64,000 bases of DNA from Oligoflexia bacterium. GTDB lineage: Bacteria; Bdellovibrionota; UBA1018. The translations under genes were made by a program, and so were the position numbers. Below are positions 53,546 through 62,164 of the stretch, one piece after another (position 1 is the stretch's first letter; each line of letters opens with the position of its first letter). The stretch is taken from assembly GCA_903935335.1 (NCBI GenBank), contig CAIZRG010000036.1, forward strand, positions 1 through 64,000, given 5' to 3'. A model generated the notes under the pieces. The model searched no databases and was not told where the DNA came from. It was given only the letters and a program-made list of their open reading frames with translations.

Positions 53546-55012
53546 ATGCAACCTTATGGAATTCATTGGTTTAGAAGAGATTTAAGAATTGCTGGCAACT
53601 CAGCACTCAAGTGGAATTGGAGAAAAACCCAAGGAAAAACTTTGGGCATTTTTTTCTTAGACTCAAAATTTCTAGCTCGACCTGATTTTTCACATCATCG
53701 ATTTGGATTTTTCTTACAAACACTGAAGACTCTAAAAAATGAGCTCAAAGAAATGGGAGGAGACTTGATCGTTTTAGATCGCCCCCCCAAAGAGGGTTTT
53801 GAATGGCTTTTTTCAAAACTAAGACCTAAACTTCCAGCCTATCTCAGTTTTAATCGAGACTATGAACCTTTTGCTCGAGAAAGAGATGCGCTTATCCAGC
53901 AAAGTTTGAGTGACCAAGTCCAGATCCACACTGAACGAGATCACTTGGTGATTGAACCTCATGAATTGCGCAAAGAAATCAGCGACAACAGCTTTTATCA
54001 AGTTTATACACCTTTTTCTAAAAAATGGTTTTCTTTACTTCAAAGCGAAATCATCCAGGAACGAATTCAAATTCAACAAGAAGCAATCCAGTATCTAGAA
54101 AAAAGAGCTCAAGGCCAAATCATACCCCCTTTCTTTCAAATCACTTGGAGTCAACTCCTACCCAACGACCTCCTCCAAGACTCACTGGACGCTTATATCC
54201 ATCAAAACAAATACGATCTTACCTTTGAGATACCCCAAGCAGGAAGTCTTGCCGCTTATCAAAAAGCTAAATCTTTTTTACTGAAAGTGGATCGATATTT
54301 AGAAACAAGAGACTATCCTTACGCCCAAGGAAATTCTCAACTTAGTGTTTATTTAAAAAATGGATCGATGACTCCAGCTATCCTGATCAAACTTTTTGAA
54401 CTGAGCTCAGTCGATTTCAAACAAAAAACAGGAAGGTCTCAATTTCTAAAAGAACTGATTTGGAGGGAGTTTTACTATCATATCATCTACAATCGCCCCC
54501 GAGTTGAAAATGAATCATTTCTCCCGCAATACAAGAATCTTCGCTGGGAAAATAGAGAAGACTGGTTTCAGGCTTGGCAGGAAGGAAAGACAGGCTATCC
54601 CATTGTCGATGCTGGAATGCGTGAACTTAAGACCACTGGACTCATGCATAATCGAGTCCGGATGATTGTTGCATCTTTTCTCACAAAAGACCTACTCATT
54701 GATTGGCGATGGGGAGAAAAGCATTTCATGAACCATCTTCTGGATGGAGATCTAGCGGCTAATAACGGAGGATGGCAGTGGGCTGCTTCAACAGGGAGTG
54801 ATCCTCAACCTTATTTTCGAATCTTTAATCCTACTCTCCAAGCAGAAAAATTTGATCCCCAAGGTCACTACATCCGACAATTTTTGCCTGAACTTGAGAC
54901 TGTTTCTACTGAAGGGATTCATAGCCTGACGAATTACCTTCCTCCCATTGTAGATCATTCCACTCAAAAGCAAAAAGCAATCGCCCTTTATCAATCTCAT
55001 AAAAAGAGATAA
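53546..55012 (+). CDS. phrB: Class I deoxyribodipyrimidine photolyase
   Basis: Light-driven repair of UV pyrimidine dimers with FADH-. The N-terminal antenna-binding domain opens with H-W-F-R-R-D-L-R. The FAD domain has W-R-E-F-Y-Y-H-I-I-Y, G-K-T-G-Y-P-I-V-D-A-G-M-R-E-L, H-N-R-V-R-M-I-V-A-S-F, and the C-terminal N-N-G-G-W-Q-W-A-A-S-T-G-S-D segment. The 488 residues are normal. A C7 run at 53782-53788 is in frame. Its place next to carotenoid genes fits a light-response locus. A cryptochrome role is less likely given the repair motifs. Confidence 0.94.
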   Translation: MQPYGIHWFRRDLRIAGNSALKWNWRKTQGKTLGIFFLDSKFLARPDFSHHRFGFFLQTLKTLKNELKEMGGDLIVLDRPPKEGFEWLFSKLRPKLPAYLSFNRDYEPFARERDALIQQSLSDQVQIHTERDHLVIEPHELRKEISDNSFYQVYTPFSKKWFSLLQSEIIQERIQIQQEAIQYLEKRAQGQIIPPFFQITWSQLLPNDLLQDSLDAYIHQNKYDLTFEIPQAGSLAAYQKAKSFLLKVDRYLETRDYPYAQGNSQLSVYLKNGSMTPAILIKLFELSSVDFKQKTGRSQFLKELIWREFYYHIIYNRPRVENESFLPQYKNLRWENREDWFQAWQEGKTGYPIVDAGMRELKTTGLMHNRVRMIVASFLTKDLLIDWRWGEKHFMNHLLDGDLAANNGGWQWAASTGSDPQPYFRIFNPTLQAEKFDPQGHYIRQFLPELETVSTEGIHSLTNYLPPIVDHSTQKQKAIALYQSHKKR

Positions 55013-55061
55013 GCTATGATCTAAGTCATTTTTGCAGGTCGACTATTTGGAGGTTCACTTC

Positions 55062-55499
55062 ATGATAAAACTAAAAAAGAGATTTCTTCTTTTTGGAATA
55101 GGACTGCTTGAACTGTCGTTTTCCCATCTGAGCTTGGCCAAAGAAGAAAAGCTTGGCTCCCACGGGGGACAAGTCATCTCCAATGGCGTTAGAAGTGCAG
55201 AAGTGATCATCTCTGAGAAAAACTCAAAAGTTCGTGTCTACCTACTTCGAGAGGAAAAAGAGAACCCTACTGGAGTGCTCCTCACTCTTTTTGATCAAGA
55301 AAATCACACTCTGTCTTTTGAGCTTAAAGCTATACCCCAAAACAACTCTCCATTACTCACTTATCAAGGGTCTCTGAACTCAAACCAAGGGCAAACTCCA
55401 TGGTCTCTTCCTGCCAGCTCTTATTTTGGAATTGAACTCAAAATTCCTTTATCCAAAGGAAAACCTGAGATCTTAAGATTTCAAGCTCCTAACCCATAA
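55062..55499 (+). CDS. Small periplasmic HGG-type protein
   Basis: The ATG at 55062 is chosen because GGAGG lies eight bases upstream; the frame from 55032 has no such site. A signal peptide covers residues 1-27. The mature 118 residues begin K-L-G-S-H-G-G-Q-V, an opening seen in many small periplasmic proteins next to metal-efflux or unrelated operons, followed by a beta-rich body. Function unknown; metal binding through the N-terminal His is possible. It sits between the photolyase and the KAS gene. Confidence 0.65.
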   Translation: MIKLKKRFLLFGIGLLELSFSHLSLAKEEKLGSHGGQVISNGVRSAEVIISEKNSKVRVYLLREEKENPTGVLLTLFDQENHTLSFELKAIPQNNSPLLTYQGSLNSNQGQTPWSLPASSYFGIELKIPLSKGKPEILRFQAPNP

Positions 55500-55523
55500 G
55501 ATGATTCCTCTGAGGAGTTCCCA

Positions 55524-56813
55524 TTGAATAGAAAAAAAAGAATTGTTGTTACCGGGATGTCAATTTCTACGCCTCTTGGAAATACGTTAAATGAAGTTCT
55601 TGAAAATCTTTTCCTAGGAAAATCTGCTATCACAAAGCTTGATCCTCATTTATCCTCTGAAATTGACTGTAAAATTACTGGAAATTTATTAAGCTATGAC
55701 TTTGATTCTGAAATAAAATGTTTAGAAAAAAACATTCCAGAACAAACTTATTTAAAAATGAATAAGTTTCTTAAAATAGCTCCATGGTCCACCTGCATTT
55801 CTTCTTTACTGGGAGTAAAAGCCTGGAATGATGCTGGATTATTTGACTACTGTATTCCACCTGAAAAGATAGGCTCTATTGCAGCAGGCCATAACATCAA
55901 TATGGGCTATATCTTTAAAAACGATGCTCAATTTAAGACGACTCCTCATTTTATTGATCCTTTTTATAGTCTACATGTACTAGATACGGATCATGCAGCC
56001 ACGATCTCTGAGCTCATACAAGCTCGGGGGGCTACATACACTTCAGGAAGTGCTTGTGCAAGCGGTAATACGGCTCTCAGAAGTGCCATTGACGAAATTC
56101 GCTACCATAATCTAAAAGTTGCAATAGTAACAGGCCCAGTTTTTGACTACTCACAAGTTGTACTTCATAGCCTTGCTTTAATGGGAGCCATCAGTACTAA
56201 AAAATTTAATGATACACCCTCAAAAGCAAGCCGTCCATTTGACAGAGACCGAGAAGGATTTGTTCCATCACATGGAGGTGGAGCTTTAGTAATTGAGAGT
56301 CTTGATTGCGCACTGAATCGAGGCGCACGAATTTATGCTGAAATTATTGGAGTTGAAGTCACTTCTGATGCTAGCCATCTTCCTCAACCTTCAGAAAATG
56401 GGCAAATCGCTGTACTGAAAAAAATTTTTAAAAAAACAAAAGTTTACCCTGAACAAATAGACTTCATTTCTGCACATGCAACCTCCACACCTCTGGGGGA
56501 CCTCACTGAGGTTCGAGCAATACAGAAATTCTTTGGGACTCATACAAAAAAAATAAAAATAAATGCACCGAAGTCTTTACTCGGACATACTCTCTGGTCT
56601 TCTGCCATTGTAGAAACCATAGTCGCTATTCTACAAATGAAAGCTGGAAAACTCCACCCCAGCATCAATATTGAAAACTTAGATCCTAAAATAGATCTAG
56701 ATATCTGCACCCACACAGAAACTCATCATCCTATCAATTACTTATTAAAGAATTCTTTTGGATTTGGAGGTATCAATTCTGCATGTATCATTCGATCTGA
56801 ATTGGCGATCTGA
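55524..56813 (+). CDS. Beta-ketoacyl-ACP synthase (FabF/KAS II-like)
   Basis: Condensing enzyme extending acyl chains on ACP. The catalytic Cys178 is in T-S-G-S-A-C-A-S-G-N, with His in A-H-A-T-S-T-P-L-G-D and in K-S-L-L-G-H-T-L-W-S. At 429 residues it is close to FabF. Start is a TTG after GAGGAG. It is not in a fab cluster; its neighbour is a convergent ACP gene, suggesting a dedicated acyl-chain pair outside bulk fatty-acid synthesis. The stop codon lies inside a 13-bp tandem repeat. Confidence 0.88.
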   Translation: MNRKKRIVVTGMSISTPLGNTLNEVLENLFLGKSAITKLDPHLSSEIDCKITGNLLSYDFDSEIKCLEKNIPEQTYLKMNKFLKIAPWSTCISSLLGVKAWNDAGLFDYCIPPEKIGSIAAGHNINMGYIFKNDAQFKTTPHFIDPFYSLHVLDTDHAATISELIQARGATYTSGSACASGNTALRSAIDEIRYHNLKVAIVTGPVFDYSQVVLHSLALMGAISTKKFNDTPSKASRPFDRDREGFVPSHGGGALVIESLDCALNRGARIYAEIIGVEVTSDASHLPQPSENGQIAVLKKIFKKTKVYPEQIDFISAHATSTPLGDLTEVRAIQKFFGTHTKKIKINAPKSLLGHTLWSSAIVETIVAILQMKAGKLHPSINIENLDPKIDLDICTHTETHHPINYLLKNSFGFGGINSACIIRSELAI

Positions 56814-56837
56814 ATTGGCGATCTGAATTGGCGATCT
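56794..56837 (+). repeat. 13-bp tandem repeat across the KAS stop codon
   Basis: The unit GATCTGAATTGGC occurs three times in a row (56794-56806, 56807-56819, 56820-56832) plus five bases of a fourth. The KAS gene stop TGA (56811-56813) falls in the second unit. As 13 is not a multiple of three, copy-number change would alter the protein end. The repeat copies are identical, suggesting a recent duplication. Confidence 0.9.
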
Positions 56838-56863
56838 TAAGATACCGGCAACCTGTATCAGTA

Positions 56864-57124
56864 TCATTTTTTTTCTTTGAGCTTAGAAGCCAGAGAATCA
56901 ATGAGTTCATTAATACTGTTTCCATTGAGTTGATGGAGTTGAACAACTTTAATTCCGAGATCTTTCAAAGTACTTAAAAGAACATGAATAGAATCTAGGC
57001 TATCTAATCCCACCTCTTTTAATGAATGATCTGGATCAAATGCATCTTCATCCCATCCTATAATAATTTTTTTTATGTTTTTTTTAAATATTTTAATGAT
57101 TTCCTCACGATTAATAGATAACAT
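56864..57124 (-). CDS. Acyl carrier protein
   Basis: Small 86-residue four-helix carrier with the phosphopantetheine site G-L-D-S-L-D-S-I (Ser42). The acidic second helix and length agree with ACPs, though the N-terminus is unusually Lys/Ile-rich (K-I-F-K-K-N-I-K-K-I-I-I-G-W). It is convergent with the KAS gene, 50 bases away. With no other fatty-acid genes close by, it likely serves a specialised pathway with that synthase. Confidence 0.85.
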   Translation of the reverse strand: MLSINREEIIKIFKKNIKKIIIGWDEDAFDPDHSLKEVGLDSLDSIHVLLSTLKDLGIKVVQLHQLNGNSINELIDSLASKLKEKK

Positions 57125-57181
57125 ATATTACATATTTTATAATATATTTATCAATTTTTTAACTATTTTATTGGTTCCAGT

Positions 57182-57994
57182 TTGAAAAATTCAACTACTC
57201 TAGACATCCAAGGTCAGACAATACTATCCGCTCTTTTCGCAATGGGAGTTTCTTCCACTCTTGTTTTGACTATATTAGCCATTAACAATATTTCAATGAA
57301 AATTTCAAAAACTCAAGACATTCGACAAGAAGTAAATGATTTTAGAAATTCAATGAATTCTATTACAAACGACAAAATTCTTTGCAATCTGTTCTTTAAA
57401 GACATTCCACTTAACCCAATGAATTCTGTAGAAGCGATTAACTCAATACCATCAGGAGGAAGCATTTCTCCTAGCATGGAGTTTCCAGAAGCAGGCACAA
57501 GCTTACTGCAAGTCGGTACACCTATCTCACGATCATTACAGATATCTTCAATTTCATGGTCAAACGTAGCATATCTTTTGACAGGAAAATTATATTATTA
57601 CCAGAACGGTAAAGTAACTTTTCCAGTTTCTGTTACTCTGAATATAGACTTAAAAATAAGAGATGATGTAAATGCAAAATTATTTGGTTCCTCATCTTTT
57701 AGTGTCTCAATTCCAAATTTAAATTTTTCAACATCTTTTGATCTTTTATCAGATGAAGTTACCCGAATTATTCAATGCAACTCTAATTCTTCTTTAAATA
57801 GTTCCATTGTTTTTAACACGGGGTGGGGAAATTTAAATGATCCACAATGCACTTCTTACAATACTTCCCCGATGGACCCCAATATTCACTGCCCTCAAGG
57901 TCAATACCCTGTCAGCATGACTTATTCTGATATTACAAGCATCCAAAGACTTAAAGTCAAATCATATGTTTGCTGCGGTGTTTCAAATTTTTAA
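57182..57994 (+). CDS. Type IV pilin-like protein A (without Cys module)
   Basis: A short leader ending in Gly11 precedes Q-T-I-L-S-A-L-F-A-M-G-V-S-S-T-L-V-L-T-I-L, a pilin-like hydrophobic helix; the usual Glu at +5 is Ser, so it may be an atypical or GspK-like minor pilin. The C-terminal part (W-G-N-L-N-D-P-Q-C ... C-P-Q-G-Q-Y-P-V-S-M ... Y-V-C-C-G-V) is clearly related to the ends of the two pilins downstream but lacks their ten-Cys insert. Start is TTG with a weak ribosome site. First of six co-directional genes in an A/T-rich block. Confidence 0.65.
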   Translation: MKNSTTLDIQGQTILSALFAMGVSSTLVLTILAINNISMKISKTQDIRQEVNDFRNSMNSITNDKILCNLFFKDIPLNPMNSVEAINSIPSGGSISPSMEFPEAGTSLLQVGTPISRSLQISSISWSNVAYLLTGKLYYYQNGKVTFPVSVTLNIDLKIRDDVNAKLFGSSSFSVSIPNLNFSTSFDLLSDEVTRIIQCNSNSSLNSSIVFNTGWGNLNDPQCTSYNTSPMDPNIHCPQGQYPVSMTYSDITSIQRLKVKSYVCCGVSNF

Positions 57995-58053
57995 AATTTT
58001 ATTGCACTAAATTGTTCAATCATTAAAAAGTTGATAAAAAATAATTTTAAATT

Positions 58054-59040
58054 ATGATTAAAATCTACTTACTCATTAAAATGAAAAAAATAATATTTTT
58101 TAAAAATCACTGGAATCATGGAATGACTCTCATTGAAACCATGATTTCCGGAGCGTTAATTTCTGTTGTAATTTTAGCTACGTCGAATGTTGTTGGAATT
58201 GCTGCAAAATTAAGAAAATCCTCAGTGAGTAAACAAGCTTTATTTGATTTTAAATCTAAAGTAAGAAATGCAATCAATGATCTTTCAAGCTGTGTCCTGA
58301 TCACATCTCCTACAGCAATTGATCCATCCAATTTCTCAGTTCAAGCACTACCTCAATTATCTATTCCAGGCTACACTTATGATACTAGTTCAAACAATAA
58401 AATCCAAGACAATGTAACTATTAAGACAATTTCATTTCAAAAAAATCTTGATTTAAATTCAAAGTTTGGATCAACCAACTTCACAATTAATTCTGTTAAC
58501 TATTGGCCAACTTTAGGTACTATCAATATTGGAATTGAAATCATTGGATTTGGGATCGGATCAGGAAGTACAAGCACAATCAATTACGCTTTTCCTATCA
58601 CTATTACTTTTCAATCATCTTCAAGTACTGGATTCAAATGGACTATTGGACAATGCTCAGCAAAACTTCCTGAATCTTTTACAAATTTAGGCTGGAGTTC
58701 AGAAAATCAATCTGACCCACACCTTTGCAAAAATTTTGAAATCTCTGCAAACACTGCGATGACTTGTCCAGCCGGAATGTACTTGATAGGACCCAGTCAG
58801 ACACTTATTAAAGTCCCTATTACAATTTATTCTCCATCTTGCAGTTGCAATGGAAGCTGTAAAGGATGTGCCTGTATTGCTGGGTCTTCATGTAGTGCTT
58901 CTTGTGATTCAAATGGAAATGTATCCGTACCTTTCAACCATTGCATGGGAACTTGTAATGCTTCCCCACAATGCAATGGTACTAATACAACTATAGATGT
59001 AGAAAAAATTTCAATTACTTGTTGCAAAGTATTAAAATAA
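58054..59040 (+). CDS. Minor type IV pilin B with ten-cysteine module
   Basis: Classical prepilin N-terminus: a basic leader, cleavage after Gly in N-H-G, then M-T-L-I-E-T-M-I-S-G with Glu at +5 and a hydrophobic helix. The body is beta-rich. Near the end is C-P-A-G-M-Y-L-I, then a module of ten Cys with spacings 1, 3, 2, 1, 5, 3, 12, 3 and 5, followed by I-S-I-T-C-C. Pilin C has the same module with identical spacing. An internal ATG (58081) gives a more usual 14-residue leader and may be the true start. Prepilin peptidase is not in the window. Confidence 0.8.
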   Translation: MIKIYLLIKMKKIIFFKNHWNHGMTLIETMISGALISVVILATSNVVGIAAKLRKSSVSKQALFDFKSKVRNAINDLSSCVLITSPTAIDPSNFSVQALPQLSIPGYTYDTSSNNKIQDNVTIKTISFQKNLDLNSKFGSTNFTINSVNYWPTLGTINIGIEIIGFGIGSGSTSTINYAFPITITFQSSSSTGFKWTIGQCSAKLPESFTNLGWSSENQSDPHLCKNFEISANTAMTCPAGMYLIGPSQTLIKVPITIYSPSCSCNGSCKGCACIAGSSCSASCDSNGNVSVPFNHCMGTCNASPQCNGTNTTIDVEKISITCCKVLK

Positions 59041-59120
59041 ATACTTAAATAGTATATAAGTAGTTTCACATTTTTTTAAAACTGTGCTGGTAAAAAATAA
59101 TTTATTTAAATATTAATAAT

Positions 59121-60128
59121 ATGGAAAAATTAAACAAAAAAAAGAATAAACAAAAATTTAGTTGATTTTTTTTTATTCTTTTTTTTGTTTTATTTATTTA
59201 TTTTAAAAACAAAACAAAAGACTTAATTAATCCAATAAGTTCTGAAAAAACTACTGAGATTGAAAAAAAACTAGATGAGTCAAATTATTTAGAAATTAAG
59301 CTCCCAAATGAAATTGTAGCAGGAGAGTGCAATCAAATACAAGTAACGCTAAAAGATCAAACAAATAAAGAAATTTACTCTAATTATGATCTTTTTTTAA
59401 AAATATTAGACTCTAAAAATAATGCAATCACTTTATTTGAAAAAAATACTTGCGGTGTAACAGACTCTCCTACTCTTAAATTTAAAATTTTAAAAAAAAC
59501 AAATTCTTCTTATTTTTACACTATATTTTATGCAGTTGGTCCTATTAAAACTGAAGCAGTTGACTCCACAGGTTCTTCTATAAAAACACAGTTTGAAAAC
59601 ACTCCATTAGTTCAACCAAATTTTAAAAAAACAAAAATAATATTTTCTAAACTACCAAAATATTTTATTGAAGGCGAACCTTTTTCTGTAGATATCATTA
59701 TTTCTGATATTCTTGGAATTCCATTAAATTCAACTCTAGAACCAGTTAAACTTTCTTTAAAAGTTGATGAAAAAAATACCTCTTTACCACTAGGAGAAGC
59801 TAAGGTAGTTAATGGAGTTGCAGAATTTAAGAACCTTTTAATTGATGAATTAGATGGAAATAAAGCTCAACTTGTTGCATCTATTGGAGATAATGTCTTA
59901 ACCAGTGATTCAATTATTAAAGGCACATTCAAGAGCCGAACAATTCAAGTTGAAGTCGTAGGAATGCAAACTTTCTCTGGTCATCTAATTACACCTTCTA
60001 GTATTGAAGTCATTAATAAAATTTGGAAGATTGAAAAAGTAAACTCAAAAAAAACAGTTAACATTAACGGAGTCAACTATTCTATTGAATTTAAAAACTT
60101 TAATAGTGTCATTCTTAAACCAATGTAA
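59121..60128 (+). pseudogene. Membrane-anchored beta-sandwich protein gene with one in-frame TGA
   Basis: From ATG 59121 the frame reads M-E-K-L-N-K-K-K-N-K-Q-K-F-S, then TGA (59163-59165), then continues F-F-F-I-L-F-F-V-L-F-I-Y-F-K-N-K without another stop for over 300 codons to TAA at 60126-60128. The two sides together make one basic-then-hydrophobic N-terminal anchor. Trp (TGG) is the simplest original codon. There is no ATG, GTG or TTG after the TGA that would keep the anchor. The rest looks like two or three Ig-like beta domains (E-G-E-P-F-S-V-D-I-I-I-S-D and V-V-N-G-V-A-E-F-K-N-L). Pilin C follows seven bases after the stop. May be a nonsense mutation, readthrough or a sequencing error; TGA is a normal stop in other genes here. 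Confidence 0.75.
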
Positions 60129-60135
60129 TTATAAA

Positions 60136-61119
60136 ATGATTAATATTTTATATTTTAATAAAAATTTTAAGATATTTTTCTTAAAATTATGGGTATCTCA
60201 AAAAGGTTATAGCCTCATTGAGTTAATGGTTGCACTATCTATCGGAAGTATGATGGCACTTGGACTTTCGAAGTCTCTTGAATATACCTCCAAGTCATTA
60301 AATACAAATACAATCAATCAGGATCAAACTGAATTTCAAAGAAAAATAAATAATGCTTTGAGCAACCCAACTTATTGCACTCAGCTGATTGCAAGTTCAT
60401 TAGATCCTAGCTCAACCAGTAATCAACCTATATCTCTGCAAGCCGGAAACAATTTGTATAACGGAAATAGCTCCCCGTCTATCAGTAAAGATCTTAGAAT
60501 TAATTCATTATATTTTTTAAAAACTAACGACTCATTTTTAAATGGAGGTTCAAATTTTTACACATCACAAAACACCAACTATTGGCCTTTGAGTGGAAAC
60601 ATTGTTGTTAATATAGATAATCTATCAGTTTCTAGCAATCGATCTTACGGAAAAAGATCTATTAGTTATACTTTTTCGATTAATTTGACTTTGCAAAGAC
60701 CCGCATCTGGAGGTTCATGGACTATCAGAAGTTGCTCTACAGAAATCCCTGAAAATATAATAAACTCTGGCTGGAACACGGCGGACACTTTAGATCCGAA
60801 TTACTGCACTACCCTTACTACAACTTCAGGTGATAACATTATTTGCCCCAGTGGCATGTACCTAATATCACAAGTGCAATCAACTCAATACATTTCTAGA
60901 ATATCTTATACCCCACAATGCGATTGTGTCGGTAGTTGTAAAGGCTGTGCTTGTGTCGCAGGTTCAGCTTGCAGCTCTATGTGTGATTCTTCAGGAAATC
61001 CAAACGTAACAGCTAATAGCTGTATGGGAACTTGCAATGCTAGTGCAAGTTGTAACGGTTTTCCTGTTATAGATTCAGTTCATAAGCTAACTGTAAAATG
61101 CTGTTATGCTAAAAAATAA
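60136..61119 (+). CDS. Minor type IV pilin C with ten-cysteine module
   Basis: Start at ATG 60136, seven bases after the previous stop; a TTG at 60085 inside that gene is less likely. A leader of about 24 residues ends in Q-K-G, followed by Y-S-L-I-E-L-M-V-A-L-S-I-G, the standard N-methylation segment with Glu at +5. The C-terminal third has the same W-N-x-x-D-x-L-D-P and C-P-S-G-M-Y-L-I elements, the same ten-Cys spacing and the same final C-C pair as pilin B. It is thus a paralogue and probable partner in one pilus tip or pseudopilus. Its end overlaps the next gene by 14 bases. Confidence 0.82.
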   Translation: MINILYFNKNFKIFFLKLWVSQKGYSLIELMVALSIGSMMALGLSKSLEYTSKSLNTNTINQDQTEFQRKINNALSNPTYCTQLIASSLDPSSTSNQPISLQAGNNLYNGNSSPSISKDLRINSLYFLKTNDSFLNGGSNFYTSQNTNYWPLSGNIVVNIDNLSVSSNRSYGKRSISYTFSINLTLQRPASGGSWTIRSCSTEIPENIINSGWNTADTLDPNYCTTLTTTSGDNIICPSGMYLISQVQSTQYISRISYTPQCDCVGSCKGCACVAGSACSSMCDSSGNPNVTANSCMGTCNASASCNGFPVIDSVHKLTVKCCYAKK

Positions 61120-62164
61120 AACACAAGAAATAGAAGAATTATCTATCCATAAAGGAATATCAATATGCTCTATGATTGGACTTCACACCATTATTTGGTG
61201 GATGTCTAAAGGAAATGACGGATTTATTATAAAAAATTGGGATAAATATGAGTTTATTCTAACTCCTTATGTTCTTTTTTTTGGATGGTTATCTTTATCA
61301 TTTGCATTTACTTCAGGATTTTCTTTCCATCTTTGGATTTTTAATAAATCCAATTTCCCTAACCTATTCTCAATTATAAAAAGAGTTCTTTTTTTGTTTA
61401 TTGTAGGTTGGTTTTTAAATCCAAAAAGTTGGTATATTTTTCAATTTTTATCAGTTTCGATGGCATTATCATACTTATTGATCAAATATTTTTGTATAGA
61501 GTTTATTTGGATTTTTACATTTTTATCCCCTTTTGGAGCAAACATTTTAAGATACTTTCATCTGCCCTGGGAGGGCTCTTACTTGGAAGCAATACTAATT
61601 GGAGATAAGAATGGTCTCTATTTCTGGCCTTTTTTCCCATGGTATTTTCTTTTTGGATGCGGAATATTGTTTAGAGATATAAAGTTAAAGGTATCAAAAA
61701 AATCTAGAAACTTAATGATCAAAATTTTTTTAATTTTATCATTATCTTTTTTAAATATTGGTGAATTTTTTAAAATAATAATGCCAACCATAGATCTTAC
61801 TCATTTTTGGGGCACAGGTATTTTTCAACCTAATCTTTTTCAGTTTTTTTCTTGGTCAGCATTAATCATTAATAGTTTTATCGCAGTAGAGTTTGTCTCT
61901 AAGTTCAACTTTAAAAAAATATTTTACGCATTTAAAAAAATTGGAGAATACAGTTTAATTATTTACATTATCCACTATAAATTTTTCGTGAGTTATGTTT
62001 TTTTATATAAGAACGATGATTTTTCCAGACTATTTATTTTAATTTTACTTCAAATTTTATTTTCAATTTTTATTGGAGTTATTTTAGATTTTTTTATAAA
62101 AAAAGTTTATATGGAAAAACAAATAGAGAAAAAAAAGAATGCATGGCAAACTAGCAATATTTAA
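61106..62164 (+). CDS. Multi-pass membrane protein, acyltransferase-like
   Basis: About ten membrane helices in 352 residues. The opening E-E-L-S-I-H-K-G-I-S-I-C-S-M-I-G-L-H resembles the first helix and catalytic-type His of DUF1624/acyltransferase-3 enzymes (R-G-x-x-I-x-x-M-x-x-x-H). Helices with P-F-F-P-W-Y-F-L-F-G-C-G and a late Y-S-L-I-I-Y-I-I-H-Y support that superfamily. It would O- or N-acylate a surface sugar or lipid, but substrate is unknown. It overlaps both neighbours, so it is tightly tied to the pilin block. Very A/T-rich. Confidence 0.6.
   Translation: MLKNKTQEIEELSIHKGISICSMIGLHTIIWWMSKGNDGFIIKNWDKYEFILTPYVLFFGWLSLSFAFTSGFSFHLWIFNKSNFPNLFSIIKRVLFLFIVGWFLNPKSWYIFQFLSVSMALSYLLIKYFCIEFIWIFTFLSPFGANILRYFHLPWEGSYLEAILIGDKNGLYFWPFFPWYFLFGCGILFRDIKLKVSKKSRNLMIKIFLILSLSFLNIGEFFKIIMPTIDLTHFWGTGIFQPNLFQFFSWSALIINSFIAVEFVSKFNFKKIFYAFKKIGEYSLIIYIIHYKFFVSYVFLYKNDDFSRLFILILLQILFSIFIGVILDFFIKKVYMEKQIEKKKNAWQTSNI

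Noticed and set aside
59163-59165. Genetic code with TGA as Trp
   Set aside because: Several clear genes end in TGA followed by a new gene or by non-coding sequence (for example the ABC1 kinase at 53530-53532 and the ATGA overlap at 21179-21182), and no other gene is interrupted by TGA. So recoding of the whole genome is not supported.
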